Source of the DNA: Cupriavidus sp. WKF15
GTDB taxonomy: Bacteria > Pseudomonadota > Gammaproteobacteria > Burkholderiales > Burkholderiaceae
Length of the DNA stretch: 64,000 nt
NCBI RefSeq assembly: GCF_029278605.1
Contig: NZ_CP119572.1
Location: 1,488,001 to 1,552,000 of the forward strand
Direction of reading: 5' to 3'
Under the pieces are notes generated by a model that worked only from the letters and a program-made list of their open reading frames with translations, searched no databases and was not told the origin of the DNA. Shown piece by piece: positions 44,587 to 54,126 of the stretch. Positions within the stretch are counted from its first letter, which is position 1; each line of letters opens with the position of its first letter. A program made the translations under genes and the position numbers.

Positions 44587-45360
44587 TTATGTTGTGGGTC
44601 GCGTTGGGGTTCCACGCCGGATCAACTGGCTTAGTGCTAAGCCTAGGAAGAGGGTGTTTGTCAAGAGGTATCGCTTCCAAAGCCTGGACGGCTCGCTGCA
44701 AAGCCTATGAAGCCACTCCAACCCGTTCCGTTGCATCCAAATAGGCGCTCGCCGTAGCGTACCCGCGTGGTAGTCAAAGGCCGCGCCAACTCCGATCATG
44801 ACGGCTTTTATTGTTCCGCGGTGTTCTGCCATCCACCGTTCCTGCTTTGGGCACCCAAGACCAACCCAGACGGTACCAGCGCCGCTGTTGTTGATCTTCT
44901 CGACCACCTGACGGTCCTCGTCCTCTGTAAGGTTGCGGAACGGTGGGCTGTGGAGGCCGGCAATTCGTAGCGCCGGAAAATCTTCGTTCAAACGCTGCTC
45001 AAGGAGGAGGAGCGTCTCCATGCGTCCCCCATAGAGAAAGATGCTCTCCCCGATTCGCTCCGCGTGCGCACAGTAGCGCAGCATCAGGTCGGGGCCACTG
45101 ATTCGCTCTTGGGCAGGGAAGCCAAGACGCCGGAGCATCCACGCGATCGGAGCTCCATCCGGAGTGCACATGTCGGCTTCCTTGATGACTTTGGAGAACT
45201 CGCCGTTGGATCGTGCAGTGACAACCGAATGGACGTTGCATATGCAGACGTAACGTGATTCCCGCTTTCCCGCCCAACGGTGTATCACGGCGATCGCTTC
45301 GTCCCAGCTCACAGCATTGATGAAGGAACCCAGGACACGGCTTCCGAGCAGCGGCTTCAT
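44587..45360 (-). CDS. WecG/TagA/CpsF-family glycosyltransferase
   Basis: The 257-residue protein is a GT26 enzyme. Family blocks are clear: YVCICNVHSVVTAR, EADMCTPDGAPIAWMLRRLG (with the catalytic aspartate), GGRMETLLLLEQRL, WVGLGCPKQERWM and MIGVGAAFDYHAGTLRRAP. It adds a sugar such as ManNAcA, ManNAc or glucose to a lipid-linked intermediate. It overlaps the ugd stop by one base, so the two share an mRNA. GC content returns to normal here, which marks the right edge of the variable cassette. Confidence 0.9.
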   Translation of the reverse strand: MKPLLGSRVLGSFINAVSWDEAIAVIHRWAGKRESRYVCICNVHSVVTARSNGEFSKVIKEADMCTPDGAPIAWMLRRLGFPAQERISGPDLMLRYCAHAERIGESIFLYGGRMETLLLLEQRLNEDFPALRIAGLHSPPFRNLTEDEDRQVVEKINNSGAGTVWVGLGCPKQERWMAEHRGTIKAVMIGVGAAFDYHAGTLRRAPIWMQRNGLEWLHRLCSEPSRLWKRYLLTNTLFLGLALSQLIRRGTPTRPTT

Positions 45361-46796
45361 TAGATACCTCCTGCGACGCCGTTCCCTACTTTTCCAGGGG
45401 GAACGAAGGTGCGCTCGCGCCGTCTTCCATTGCAGGCGCGCCCGACCGCGTAGTAGGTGAAGCCTGCTTGGGAAAGCTCCGCCGGCTCATACAGATTCCG
45501 CCCATCAAAGATCACCGGCTCGCGCAGGGCGGCGGCAATAGCCGCGAAGTCCGGTGAGCGGAAGGACTTCCACTCAGTAATCACCATCAGTGCATCGGCG
45601 CCCTGCAGGGCGGCGGTTTGATCCGGCACAAATCGAATCCGCGCTGCGGCGGAACCTTCGTTCGCCAAGTCCGTATGGATCGCGCGTTTGGCCTCTTCCA
45701 TCGCCACCGGGTCAAATGCCTGTACCTTGGCGCCCCGCGCCAGCAGTTCCTTAATCACCACGCGACTCGGAGCTGCACGCATGTCATCGGTGTTGGGCTT
45801 GAATGCCAGACCCCAAAGGGCAAAGGTCAGGCCCGAGAGATCCTCATCGCCATAATGCGCGACGATCTTCTTCACCAAAACGTGCTTCTGATCGTTGTTT
45901 ACCGCTTCCACTGCCGCCAGGATGCGGGGCGTCTGGCCGTATTCCGCCGCTGTGCGTTCGAGCGCCTGTACATCTTTGGGAAAGCAAGATCCGCCGTACC
46001 CGGTGCCGGCATAGAGGAAGCTGTAGCCGATGCGGGGGTCGGAGCCGATGCCTTGCCGCACGAGTTCGATATCCGCCCCAACCACGTCTGCCAGGTTGGC
46101 CAGTTCATTCATGAACGAGATGCGGGTGGCCAGCATGGCGTTGGCGGCGTACTTGGTGAACTCGGCCGACGCGATATCCATATTGAGGATACGGTCATGG
46201 TTACGCGTGAAGGGCCCGTACAGCGAGCGCATGGCCTCCCGTGCCTTTTGTCCGGAGGCACCGGGTTCAGTGCCGATGACAATGCGGTCAGGGCGCATGA
46301 AGTCGTCGATCGCGGCGCCTTCCTTGAGAAACTCGGGATTGGAGACCACGGCAAACTCGAGCGTCGGCAGGCCGCGTTCCTGCAGTTGCGCGGCGATGCA
46401 CTCCCTGACCCTGGCCCCGGTTCCCACGGGTACGGTCGACTTGTCCACAATGACCTTCGGGGTGGTCATGTATCGTCCGATATTGCGGGCGGCGGACAGG
46501 ACATAGCGCAGATCGGCGGAGCCGTCTTCGTCTGGCGGGGTGCCCACGGCGATGAACTGGATTTCTCCGAAGCTGACACTGGTTTCGATGTCGCTGGTGA
46601 AGCGCAGGCGGCCCGCCGCGTGATTGCGCGCAATGAGTTCTTTCAGGCCGGGTTCGTAAATCGGGACTTCGCCAGCGTTGAGCATCTCAATCTTGGTGGC
46701 GTCGAGATCCAGGCAAAGGACATCGTTACCAAGGTCAGCCAAGCAGGTCCCGGTGACAAGGCCGACATAGCCACTACCAATGATGGTGATCTTCAT
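45360..46796 (-). CDS. ugd: UDP-glucose 6-dehydrogenase
   Basis: The 478-residue protein opens with the NAD-binding [21 protein letters not shown]. It has the lysine block [13 protein letters not shown], the catalytic cysteine in [14 protein letters not shown], and the C-terminal [21 protein letters not shown]. It oxidises UDP-glucose twice to UDP-glucuronate. The ATG at 46796 is chosen because it matches all Ugd proteins. The frame stays open for 90 more codons upstream, where it encodes the end of a VanZ-like protein. Confidence 0.95.
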   Translation of the reverse strand: MKITIIGSGYVGLVTGTCLADLGNDVLCLDLDATKIEMLNAGEVPIYEPGLKELIARNHAAGRLRFTSDIETSVSFGEIQFIAVGTPPDEDGSADLRYVLSAARNIGRYMTTPKVIVDKSTVPVGTGARVRECIAAQLQERGLPTLEFAVVSNPEFLKEGAAIDDFMRPDRIVIGTEPGASGQKAREAMRSLYGPFTRNHDRILNMDIASAEFTKYAANAMLATRISFMNELANLADVVGADIELVRQGIGSDPRIGYSFLYAGTGYGGSCFPKDVQALERTAAEYGQTPRILAAVEAVNNDQKHVLVKKIVAHYGDEDLSGLTFALWGLAFKPNTDDMRAAPSRVVIKELLARGAKVQAFDPVAMEEAKRAIHTDLANEGSAAARIRFVPDQTAALQGADALMVITEWKSFRSPDFAAIAAALREPVIFDGRNLYEPAELSQAGFTYYAVGRACNGRRRERTFVPPGKVGNGVAGGI

Positions 46797-46800
46797 GTGC

Positions 46801-47139
46801 ACAGTTCGAGAAAGAAGAGATCGATATGAAGCGCAGGCGTCTTTACGCGCCATTGCGTTTACGAATGCGTTGACCAGTGCGAGCAAGGCAATGGCGGCTA
46901 ACGCTGCCGTCAGGTCCGTGAGCAGATCCGCAAAGTTGGACGAGCGGTATGGAAAGAAGCCCTGGATAACTTCGTCCAGGCTTGCCCAGCATGGCAACGC
47001 TAAGCAGCGTGATGATGGCCCGGAAAGAGGCCAGGAAGATGGCGCAAGCCAGGCAGGCGTACGCACACAGGTGCATCAGCTTGTCGCCATACTCCCGGTT
47101 GAGCGCCTGCGCGCTTCGACGCGACAGATCAGTATGCAT
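46801..47139 (-). pseudogene. VanZ-like membrane protein with frameshift, open into ugd
   Basis: From ATG 47139 (overlapping the wcaJ stop by 11 bases) the frame reads [20 protein letters not shown], then [11 protein letters not shown]. The conserved second half, [20 protein letters not shown] and [18 protein letters not shown], lies in another frame that starts about 46990. One base too many in GGGCAAGCCTGG would explain it. These are VanZ-family features (Glu-Gln motif DEVIQ and a DL pair). After the shift no stop codon lies before the ugd start, so the restored frame would run into Ugd. It may be a mutation, a sequencing error, or a recoded fusion. Confidence 0.65.
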
Positions 47140-48526
47140 TCCGCCCCGTCCATCCCTTGAAAGCCGTCCAAAAAATAATCCTCACATCCATCCAAAACGA
47201 CCAGTTACGGATATAGAAAATGTCGTGCTCCACCCGCTTGGCCATCTTGTCCAACGTGTCGGTCTCACCACGATAACCATTGATCTGCGCCCACCCCGTG
47301 ATCCCGGGCTTAACCCGGTGGCGAAGCATATAGAAGTCCAACTGCTCCTTGTACATATTGTTATGCGCCATGGCGTGCGGCCTCGGCCCAACCACGCTCA
47401 TCTCGCCCCTGAGCACATTGATGAACTGCGGCAACTCATCCAGGCTGGTACGGCGCAGGAAGGCGCCGATCGGCGTAATGCGGCTGTCGCCTTTGGTAGC
47501 CTGCGTGACGGTGCCATGTTCGGTATGGACCTTCATGCTGCGGAACTTGTAGACGTGGATGACGCGGCCGTCCAGGCCGAGCCGTTCCTGCCTGAAGAAG
47601 ACAGGGCCCGGCGAGCCGCGCTTGATCAGGACAGCAATGATCAGGAACAGCGGCGACAGGGCGAGTAGGACAAGCGCGGCAAAGGTGCGATCAAAGATCG
47701 CCTTGATTGTGCCGCGCACGCCGAGCGAGGGCGGCTTGTTCATCTCCACCGCCGGCATGCCGAGGAAATTGCCGACGTTGTGGTTGAGCAGGTCAAAGTC
47801 GAGCACGCTCGGCATCCATTTGATGTCGATGAAGTCATTGCGCAGCGAGAAGTTGATCTCCTGCATCAGGCGGTACTCGCTCATCGGCAGGGTGAGCCAG
47901 ATCTCATCGACCTCATGCTCTCGCGCGAAGTCGGGGATCTGGGCCCTGTCCGTTATGCGGGAGCGTCCTTCCGGCGTGGGCTCGCCTTCGGGAGCATAGA
48001 TACCGCTGACCTTGTATCCGGTGGCGTGGCTGGCGATCGCGCGGCGGTACATTTCCTGGCCGGTACGGCCAAAGCCGACAATGAGCACGCGCTTGCTATT
48101 GCCGCCGGTAATGCGCACCAGGTTGAGTACGGCGCGGCTGGCCACGCGCAGGGCCAGGAGGGCGGCCAGGGAGAAGACGTACCAGTAGGCCATCCACAAG
48201 CGTGAGAGGTTGTCGGCCTCGTGCAGCAGATAGGTCAGCAGCAGGCTGATCAGCCAGACCAGGCTCCAGGCCGACACCAGGCGCGTGGCCAGCGAGAACA
48301 GGCTGCGGCCGCGCCACGAGCTGTAGAGGTCGAACCCGGGCAACACGATGAACGCAATCGCGCAGCCAAAGTACTGGACGAAGAGGTGGACCGGCGCGTG
48401 CGCGGTGGCAAAACGCACCTCGCTGGCCAGGATTGCCGCAAGCCAGATGGCGCCGGCGTCGAGAAGGCGAACCATCAGCGCGAGCTGGTCGTGGTGCCTG
48501 GCAAACATATCGCGATAGATGCCCAT
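47129..48526 (-). CDS. wcaJ: Undecaprenyl-phosphate glucose phosphotransferase (WcaJ family)
   Basis: The 465-residue initiating transferase has five N-terminal membrane helices, a Rossmann-like central region (KRVLIVGFGRTGQEMYRRA) and the bacterial sugar transferase domain at about 270-465. Diagnostic blocks are GPVFFRQERLGLDGRVIHVYKFRSM, TSLDELPQFINVLRGEMSVVGPRPH and HRVKPGITGWAQINGYRGET. It moves glucose 1-phosphate to undecaprenyl phosphate, which starts each repeat unit. The ATG at 48526 has GGGGGAAAG upstream. It opens the minus-strand arm. Confidence 0.92.
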   Translation of the reverse strand: MGIYRDMFARHHDQLALMVRLLDAGAIWLAAILASEVRFATAHAPVHLFVQYFGCAIAFIVLPGFDLYSSWRGRSLFSLATRLVSAWSLVWLISLLLTYLLHEADNLSRLWMAYWYVFSLAALLALRVASRAVLNLVRITGGNSKRVLIVGFGRTGQEMYRRAIASHATGYKVSGIYAPEGEPTPEGRSRITDRAQIPDFAREHEVDEIWLTLPMSEYRLMQEINFSLRNDFIDIKWMPSVLDFDLLNHNVGNFLGMPAVEMNKPPSLGVRGTIKAIFDRTFAALVLLALSPLFLIIAVLIKRGSPGPVFFRQERLGLDGRVIHVYKFRSMKVHTEHGTVTQATKGDSRITPIGAFLRRTSLDELPQFINVLRGEMSVVGPRPHAMAHNNMYKEQLDFYMLRHRVKPGITGWAQINGYRGETDTLDKMAKRVEHDIFYIRNWSFWMDVRIIFWTAFKGWTGRNAY

Positions 48527-48553
48527 TTGCTTTCCCCCGAAAGCGGTCGAGTA

Positions 48554-48577
48554 ATGGGCGCTCAAGCGAGCGCCCAT
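48554..48577. promoter_or_regulatory. Stable hairpin in the wcaJ leader
   Basis: ATGGGCGCTC and GAGCGCCCAT pair perfectly over 10 bp with a 4-base loop, 28 bases upstream of the wcaJ start. On the plus strand it is followed by CTTTTTG. It could be an attenuator or stabiliser of the minus-strand mRNA. Its function is inferred from position and strength only. Confidence 0.45.
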
Positions 48578-49344
48578 GCCCTTTTTGTCTCCTCCGAACT
48601 TGTAGTCCGCGCGCAGTGGCGGCCAGGCTCGTGGCATGGCGTGCGTCTTGGATGCGCATGCTCATGGTGCGACGAAGCAGAGTCTTGCGGGACTGCTTCG
48701 CAGCAGTCGGTTCGATGGTGTGGGATCGGTCAACGGGTTGATGGCCGACAATCGCTCTCTCGAGGACCGCCCCATGGAACTGCAACGCTCTCTTTTGCCG
48801 GCGCGCTAATGGCGCCGGTGTGCTTCGTGTTTCAGGTGCGAATAGTGCGTTGCAGCGAGATGCGCCGGTACCCTTCATCGGAAGGGAAAGCGTGCCGGCT
48901 TTGAATCGCGTTGTGGCAGAGCGGGTCGCTCACGGTTGGATAAGGGCTGCCCGTCCAGACGGATGCCGTCGCGAAAACACCGACGAAAGAACCGGTATAG
49001 ATGCGCTTGCACCGAACCGGCGATTGCATGGTTGGCGGATTGTGTGTGAGCACTGCAAGACGGCGCAGCGCCCTACGCAGCCTTGACTTGAGGGCGCGCG
49101 TTTTTAGCCCGATGCGCTACGCGATTGTCGCGATCGCCGCGCTCGCGCGCGCGAATGCCGTGAGATGGTTCATTTCGTTACCCTTCTCAAGAAGGGAGCA
49201 GAGATAGCAACGAACCCCTCGCATGTGGGGAAAAGTTAAATCGATTTCGCCTGCAGAATCCAAACCGCTTGATTGTGTGGTGCACAAATTACTGAGTCCG
49301 CTCAGCGTTTCTGCATCCTCCATTAAAAAAAAAGCAGTACAGGG
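48578..49344. other. Divergent promoter region between wcaJ and the 49.3-kb gene
   Basis: No gene is supported in this 770-base gap. Several short open frames exist but lack ribosome sites and family matches. A GCGCCCT/AGGGCGC stem at 49068-49097, followed by GCGTTTTT, and a CCCC-to-GGGG hairpin near 49217 are the only structures noted. The promoters of both flanking genes must lie here. Confidence 0.45.
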
Positions 49345-50187
49345 ATGAAAAAGGCAGAACGTTCTGAAGCATTTACGCGTGAGCAGCTGAATTCTTATTT
49401 CGCCTCGTACGTAGGGATGGAAGGGGGGAATCCGCGCGCAGGAGTTTGGTTTTGTGACAGCTCACCGCATCCGAGAGGTGAGGCGCTGGTGGCGCCGCTT
49501 GTCCCGCTCCGGCAGCCCGGCGCATGGGACGCTGCGTACCGTCACCAGAACCGCGATCACATGGCCCGCTGGCAGTCCCACCAGAAGATCGCACGGATCA
49601 TGTCAGCAGCGCGCGCGCAGATACTCAACGAAGCCATAGGCGATCAGGACTGGAAGCATTATTTCGACCGTCATTTGTATGCGCCGCGCGGCGCTGAGTT
49701 CAAGCTTAGCCTGTTTCCTCTGCCAGCACGCCTGATCAATCAGACACCATGGTCCAAGGCGTTTCGCGGACAGCCGGAGCTCTTGCCCAAGCAGCGTTAC
49801 CTCGATCTTTGTCGGGACGGTCCGCGATTCGCCTTCATCGATGAGATCCGCCAACTCTGGAAGCCAAAGGTGGTGGTGTGCCTGGGCGAACGGCACACCG
49901 AGGATTTTGTGCAGGCCTTCGGCCTCAGGAATGTGCGCGGCGTGGACCACGTCTTGCAACCCGCAGACCAGCCCAAGACCCTGCGCGTGCTGACGCACGA
50001 CAGCACCACGTGGATCATCTGCCCGGCCCTCGCCGGCGCAGCGGGACTGACGTCCGATGTGTTGCTCGACGCCATGGGGCAATACATTGCCGGCTGGTTA
50101 GGAGCGGACGATTTTGCTGCACTCGGCACGACGACAGATGAGCAAGCAACTGCTTTCCCCCGCCAAGTAGGGGTGACACAGATTTAG
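49345..50187 (+). CDS. UDG-superfamily-like hypothetical protein, copy 1
   Basis: The 280-residue protein is paralogous to the one at 54127. Shared blocks are YFAS[YF]VGMEGGNP, VW[FI]CD, EF[KR]LSLFPL, WSKAFRGQPEL, W[KR]PKVVVCL and TTWIICPA...GLTS. Their order (N-terminal G-x-E-GGN, a central F-P-L, late VVVC and a P-x-x-x-G-x-x-GL region) resembles hypothetical proteins of the uracil-DNA-glycosylase superfamily. The classic active-site motifs GQDPY and HPSPLS are absent, so activity on DNA is unproven. There are no membrane segments and no signal peptide. Codon use is normal for the region. Confidence 0.7.
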   Translation: MKKAERSEAFTREQLNSYFASYVGMEGGNPRAGVWFCDSSPHPRGEALVAPLVPLRQPGAWDAAYRHQNRDHMARWQSHQKIARIMSAARAQILNEAIGDQDWKHYFDRHLYAPRGAEFKLSLFPLPARLINQTPWSKAFRGQPELLPKQRYLDLCRDGPRFAFIDEIRQLWKPKVVVCLGERHTEDFVQAFGLRNVRGVDHVLQPADQPKTLRVLTHDSTTWIICPALAGAAGLTSDVLLDAMGQYIAGWLGADDFAALGTTTDEQATAFPRQVGVTQI

Positions 50188-50340
50188 AGATTTGTTTATC
50201 TGTGTGCCGGCGGCGAACTGCAGGCAAGCGTGGCAAGGCAGCGCAGTGTAGGGCGTCGGCGACTGCGCGCGGCAGTTTTCCGTCGCAGGATTCCGACCAT
50301 GTTTCGACGTATCGAAGTATCGATCTCAGGAGAGAGCAGC

Positions 50341-52032
50341 GTGCAAACCAACACCCGTTTCATCTTCACCCTCGGCATCATGGCGGCTGCCGTGGCCACG
50401 CTAGTTGCCTGCGGAGGCGGCGACGACTCGAGCATGCCTCCCCAGGCAGCTGTGAACGGCAAGGCGGTTGACTTCTACCTGTCCGGTGCGACGGTCACCT
50501 TCCTCGATTGCGGAAACAAGACCGCGACGACGAATGCAACCGGCGACTTCACCTTTCCGGATGGTTGCACTAAGAGCGCGCTGAAGGTAACTGGCGGCAC
50601 CGATATCGGTACCAACCAGCCGTTCACCGGGGTGCTGCAGGCACCGGCGGTGGCATACAAGCAAGGGGTGACACCGGTGATCTCGCCCCTGACCACCCTG
50701 GTGGCGCAACTCGGGCCGGATCAAGCGGCGGCCCTGGCGACGAAGCTCGGCCTGACGGGCAAAGACCTGACCACACTGGACCCGATGCAAGACGCGGCCG
50801 CGCTCAAGGCAGCGGTGGTGGTGCAGCAACTGGTCGACCAGGTTGCAAAGACCCTGACGGGCCTGGCCACCGGAGGCACGCTGAGCGCCTCGGATGCGGC
50901 CGCAGCGGCATCCAAGGCGGTGGCCAGCGCTGTGGCCGGTGCGTCGGGCACGGCTGACCTGACCAGCAGCACGCTGGTCACGAACGTGGTGTCCAGCGCT
51001 GTGCAGAACGCCAAGCCTGGCCTGCCAGCGAGCCTGCAGTCGAACATTGCCGCCGTGGCAGCCAACGTTGCCGCACTGGCCGGTCCGGTCATCACGAGCC
51101 AGGTGTCGAGCGTGAACACTGCGCTGAACGCCATTGTGTTGAGCAGCAGCCCGGCCGACACGCTGTCTAAGCTGAAGGCTAGCGGATCGCTGAACGCCGT
51201 AACCGAGAGCGCCCAGTCCACTGCGACCACGGCACTGGTCAAGGCCGTGACGCCGGCCGCGTTGAGTGATGCTTCGAACACGGCCAACCTGGCCAAGCTT
51301 GGCGATGCTGTGTCGACTGGCAATACTGCCGCGATCCAGCAGGCAGCCTCGACCCTGGGCAGTGCGGTGGACAGCAGCGCTATTAACACCGTGGTGAACG
51401 CGGTCAAGCTAAGCAATTATCTCCAGCTTGCAAACCTTACGATCAACGGCTTGTCATATCCGATCACCGATGCAATCTCGGTATCCGGCGGCACGCTGAG
51501 CTCTATCAAAGTCGCCGTGACGCAGAACGGTGATGCCTTCGGGGGCGGTGCGTCGCAAGTGCGTGCCGGACTGAGCTATAACTATGGCGGGAATGAGGTC
51601 GATGTCATCATCGAGAACGTGACGCTGACATTCAATGGGTCGCAACTGGTGAATGCCGTGGTGCCGGCCAACACGTCATATTCTTTCCGCATCAGCGGCA
51701 ATCTGACGGCTGCCGCAAGCCTGACCAATGCCGTGGCGGACAATTTGTTCGACAGCGCCAACGGCGGCTCGCTGAATCTCCCGTTCACCGTGTTCCTCGG
51801 CAAACTCAAGTCCGCCGGTGCGTTGAGCCAGGCGCAGGTTGATTCCCTTACGCCGAAGTCGGTCAGCACGTTCCCCGTAACGTTTGCTGTAACGGGAATC
51901 AGTGGCAAGGGTGTGAAACTGGGTACCTTGGTCGACGGTAACGTACAGAAGGCCAAGACCGCTTCGGTAGCGACGGACGTGGCCAAGGTGACCGGTGATG
52001 GCCTCAAGACCACGGTGACGCTCAACCCGTAA
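50341..52032 (+). CDS. Large Ala/Ser/Thr-rich lipoprotein with carboxypeptidase-regulatory-like start
   Basis: The 563-residue product starts at GTG 50341 with AGGAG eight bases upstream. A longer reading from 50230 is rejected because it hides the signal. The lipobox LVAC is followed by GGGDDSS, a typical outer-membrane lipoprotein start. Residues about 35-100 (KAVDFYLSGATVTFLDCGNK, TNATGDFTFPDG) look like a carboxypeptidase-regulatory-like or transthyretin-like domain. The rest is rich in Ala, Ser, Thr and Val with helical heptad-like runs. A beta-rich C-terminal part starts at about 395. The role is unknown. It may be an adhesin-like surface protein partnered by the downstream barrel. Confidence 0.75.
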   Translation: MQTNTRFIFTLGIMAAAVATLVACGGGDDSSMPPQAAVNGKAVDFYLSGATVTFLDCGNKTATTNATGDFTFPDGCTKSALKVTGGTDIGTNQPFTGVLQAPAVAYKQGVTPVISPLTTLVAQLGPDQAAALATKLGLTGKDLTTLDPMQDAAALKAAVVVQQLVDQVAKTLTGLATGGTLSASDAAAAASKAVASAVAGASGTADLTSSTLVTNVVSSAVQNAKPGLPASLQSNIAAVAANVAALAGPVITSQVSSVNTALNAIVLSSSPADTLSKLKASGSLNAVTESAQSTATTALVKAVTPAALSDASNTANLAKLGDAVSTGNTAAIQQAASTLGSAVDSSAINTVVNAVKLSNYLQLANLTINGLSYPITDAISVSGGTLSSIKVAVTQNGDAFGGGASQVRAGLSYNYGGNEVDVIIENVTLTFNGSQLVNAVVPANTSYSFRISGNLTAAASLTNAVADNLFDSANGGSLNLPFTVFLGKLKSAGALSQAQVDSLTPKSVSTFPVTFAVTGISGKGVKLGTLVDGNVQKAKTASVATDVAKVTGDGLKTTVTLNP

Positions 52033-52046
52033 ACGCAGCCTTGCCC

Positions 52047-52072
52047 GGCCTTCCGCATCGATGGGGAAGGCC
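52047..52072 (+). terminator. Hairpin after the lipoprotein gene
   Basis: GGCCTTCC and GGAAGGCC form an 8-bp stem around a 10-base loop, 15 bases past the stop codon. It has no U-run, so it is at best a weak or Rho-assisted terminator or an mRNA stabiliser. Confidence 0.35.
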
Positions 52073-52200
52073 ACGCCCCGGTCATCCGAACGCTTGTCTT
52101 ATTGCACTATTCGCCGGATGGCCGGGTTCATTTTGTGACTGCGTCGAGCTCCCGGGAGTTCGTCACGCATGAGGCTCGCCCAGTGGCCTCGGAGTTTCCT

Positions 52201-53322
52201 ATGCAGCGGTTTCACAAGCGCCGGCTAAACCAGGCCTGTGCCATGATGCTGGGCTTGTCATGTATGGGCGCAGCCAGCGCCGCTCCGGACGATGTATTCA
52301 TGCAGGCCGAGCCCGCTTCGGGAGAGTTCACATCGTTGCGGATAGAAGCCAGCTACGACATGGTCAATAACGCCGTGGACGTCTTGCACCTACGGCAAAG
52401 CCAAGGCGCCGTACCGGACAATGCTGGCGACTACCGGGGCGGAAAACTCATGCTGGCGTACAAGTTCTCGCCACATTGGTCGGGCTCAGCGACTTACTGG
52501 CGCCGAAATATCGACTACGGTGTGGACACGAACCATATCGACAGCTGGATGCTGGCTCTGCACTATGATCCACTTGCCGAGCCGGGCGCACGTGACCGCA
52601 TAATGACGCGATTCGCGCTGTGGGGTGACTACGGCGGCAGCCTGACACGCTCTTCGCCGCTCACGGTACGCAACACCACTTTCAACAGTGTCACGGTGAA
52701 CGGCGCAAACGACATCCAGGGTCAGGCCGACGTCATCTTCTCAGGGGAGCTTAGCGAGCGTAACCAGCTCACCGGTTTCCTCGGGCTTGGTGTCAGCCGT
52801 GTGACGCTCGGTAGTATCAATACCCGGCTGCAGCGCGGTAATTGCAATTTCAATGTCGCCATCGGGTCGGACAATATAGCCCGCGGCGCGCTGGCATCCC
52901 CGTGCGCGGTGGGTAATACCCGTCTGCAGTCTGCCTCGTTCGCTGTCGACGCGGGGCAGTTCGGTATGAATCTCAACGACGATTTCAGCTACATGGCTGG
53001 CTACCTGAACCTCGGAGGTTCATGGCGCTGGAAGTACCAGAACTTCGCCGCACGATTAGGCTATCAGTTCCAGTATCTGTTGCGTAGCAATGTCGACGAC
53101 AGCACGCATAACTATGGCCACTCGCCAGTACGTTCCAATCATACGCTGGGGCTCGAGCTTTCCTATGCCGCAGTGAAGAACGTGGAGGTGTTCCTGCGCG
53201 GCCAGGCGTCGTTGCACAATTTCGTCGGAACGATCCCGTTTCTCTACAACGCCGCGACGGCTGGAAAGATGGATCGCTACTACGGATACGCTTCGGTCGG
53301 CATTCGCTTCTCCGGGTTCTGA
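52201..53322 (+). CDS. Outer-membrane beta-barrel protein
   Basis: The 373-residue protein has a signal peptide (RRLNQACAMMLGLSCMGAASA) and then strongly alternating strands such as GGKLMLAYKFSPHWSGSATYWRRNI, ITRFALWGDYGG-like segments and NHTLGLELSYAAVKNVEVFLRGQ. It ends in SVGIRFSGF, the aromatic C-terminus typical of BAM substrates. ATG 52201 is chosen over the upstream 52102 because it begins the signal. It follows the lipoprotein gene by 168 bases on the same strand, and the pair may act together at the surface. The family is not recognised. Confidence 0.75.
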   Translation: MQRFHKRRLNQACAMMLGLSCMGAASAAPDDVFMQAEPASGEFTSLRIEASYDMVNNAVDVLHLRQSQGAVPDNAGDYRGGKLMLAYKFSPHWSGSATYWRRNIDYGVDTNHIDSWMLALHYDPLAEPGARDRIMTRFALWGDYGGSLTRSSPLTVRNTTFNSVTVNGANDIQGQADVIFSGELSERNQLTGFLGLGVSRVTLGSINTRLQRGNCNFNVAIGSDNIARGALASPCAVGNTRLQSASFAVDAGQFGMNLNDDFSYMAGYLNLGGSWRWKYQNFAARLGYQFQYLLRSNVDDSTHNYGHSPVRSNHTLGLELSYAAVKNVEVFLRGQASLHNFVGTIPFLYNAATAGKMDRYYGYASVGIRFSGF

Positions 53323-54126
53323 ATTCGAGATCCGGGCTGGCTTTTTGAGACGAGCTGGGCGGCTTGCTGAGATGAACCCCACTTCCTAAGTTAGCGATTG
53401 ACTAGAAGCGTGCCACCACTTGGCCTGGCTCATAGGAGACGGTCGTGTGTAGTCGCCATCTTCTTTTCAGCGAGCGCAAGCTCCGGCAGCATATTTCTAT
53501 CCCCTCCGCGGAGGGGTGGAAAGATATCGATCCCCGGACATGCTGCGTTGCAGCAAATTGATTTATCTCTGACATTAAAATATTGTAATTTCTATTTCTG
53601 GCGACCTTGGTTAAAGTAGCACCAATTGCAGAGATGTCGTGGAATAAAGATGGCGGTTGTGTTGGAATGTCGCGCGGCAATGTGTCGGAAGAAAGATTAA
53701 CAATATTATTGCCGGTCTGCTATCGACAAACCAATGGTGACGCTTCATTGGTGCGAACGAAACTGGCTCGGGACCCGCGCAAGGTCAGCCTTCTTTTTTG
53801 TCAAGCATACGCTTAGTCTGGCGGCAGCCACACGGCTGGATGAACGCACGGCGCGGAGGGTACGGGGCTAGCCCCGTCATTAAGCGGGCCGACCAGAGAT
53901 CTCCAGGAACGACCAGCGCTCACGGGTGGCATGGCATCACACGGGACACTACAAAAGATCCCGTCAGCATAACGATGCAAACGACGAAGCCGTACTGGTT
54001 CCGTTCACCGTTCCCCCCATTATCTGCAGAACAATTTATAGCGACCACAGCGGCACGCGCGCCCACGGGCGACGGCATGTTGGGGCATTGGATGTATAGG
54101 GGTCCCATTGGGTAGTAAGGGATAAT
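53323..54126. other. AT-richer intergenic region with a GC-rich palindrome
   Basis: No gene is supported. At 53501-53516 lies a perfect 16-bp palindrome made of CCCCTCCG and CGGAGGGG. The stretch 53560-53720 is AT-rich for this genome and could hold promoters. The ribosome site AAGGG for the 54127 gene closes the region. Confidence 0.5.

Noticed and set aside
45618..46829. 403-codon plus-strand frame opposite ugd
   Set aside because: Ugd on the minus strand is complete with all catalytic motifs.
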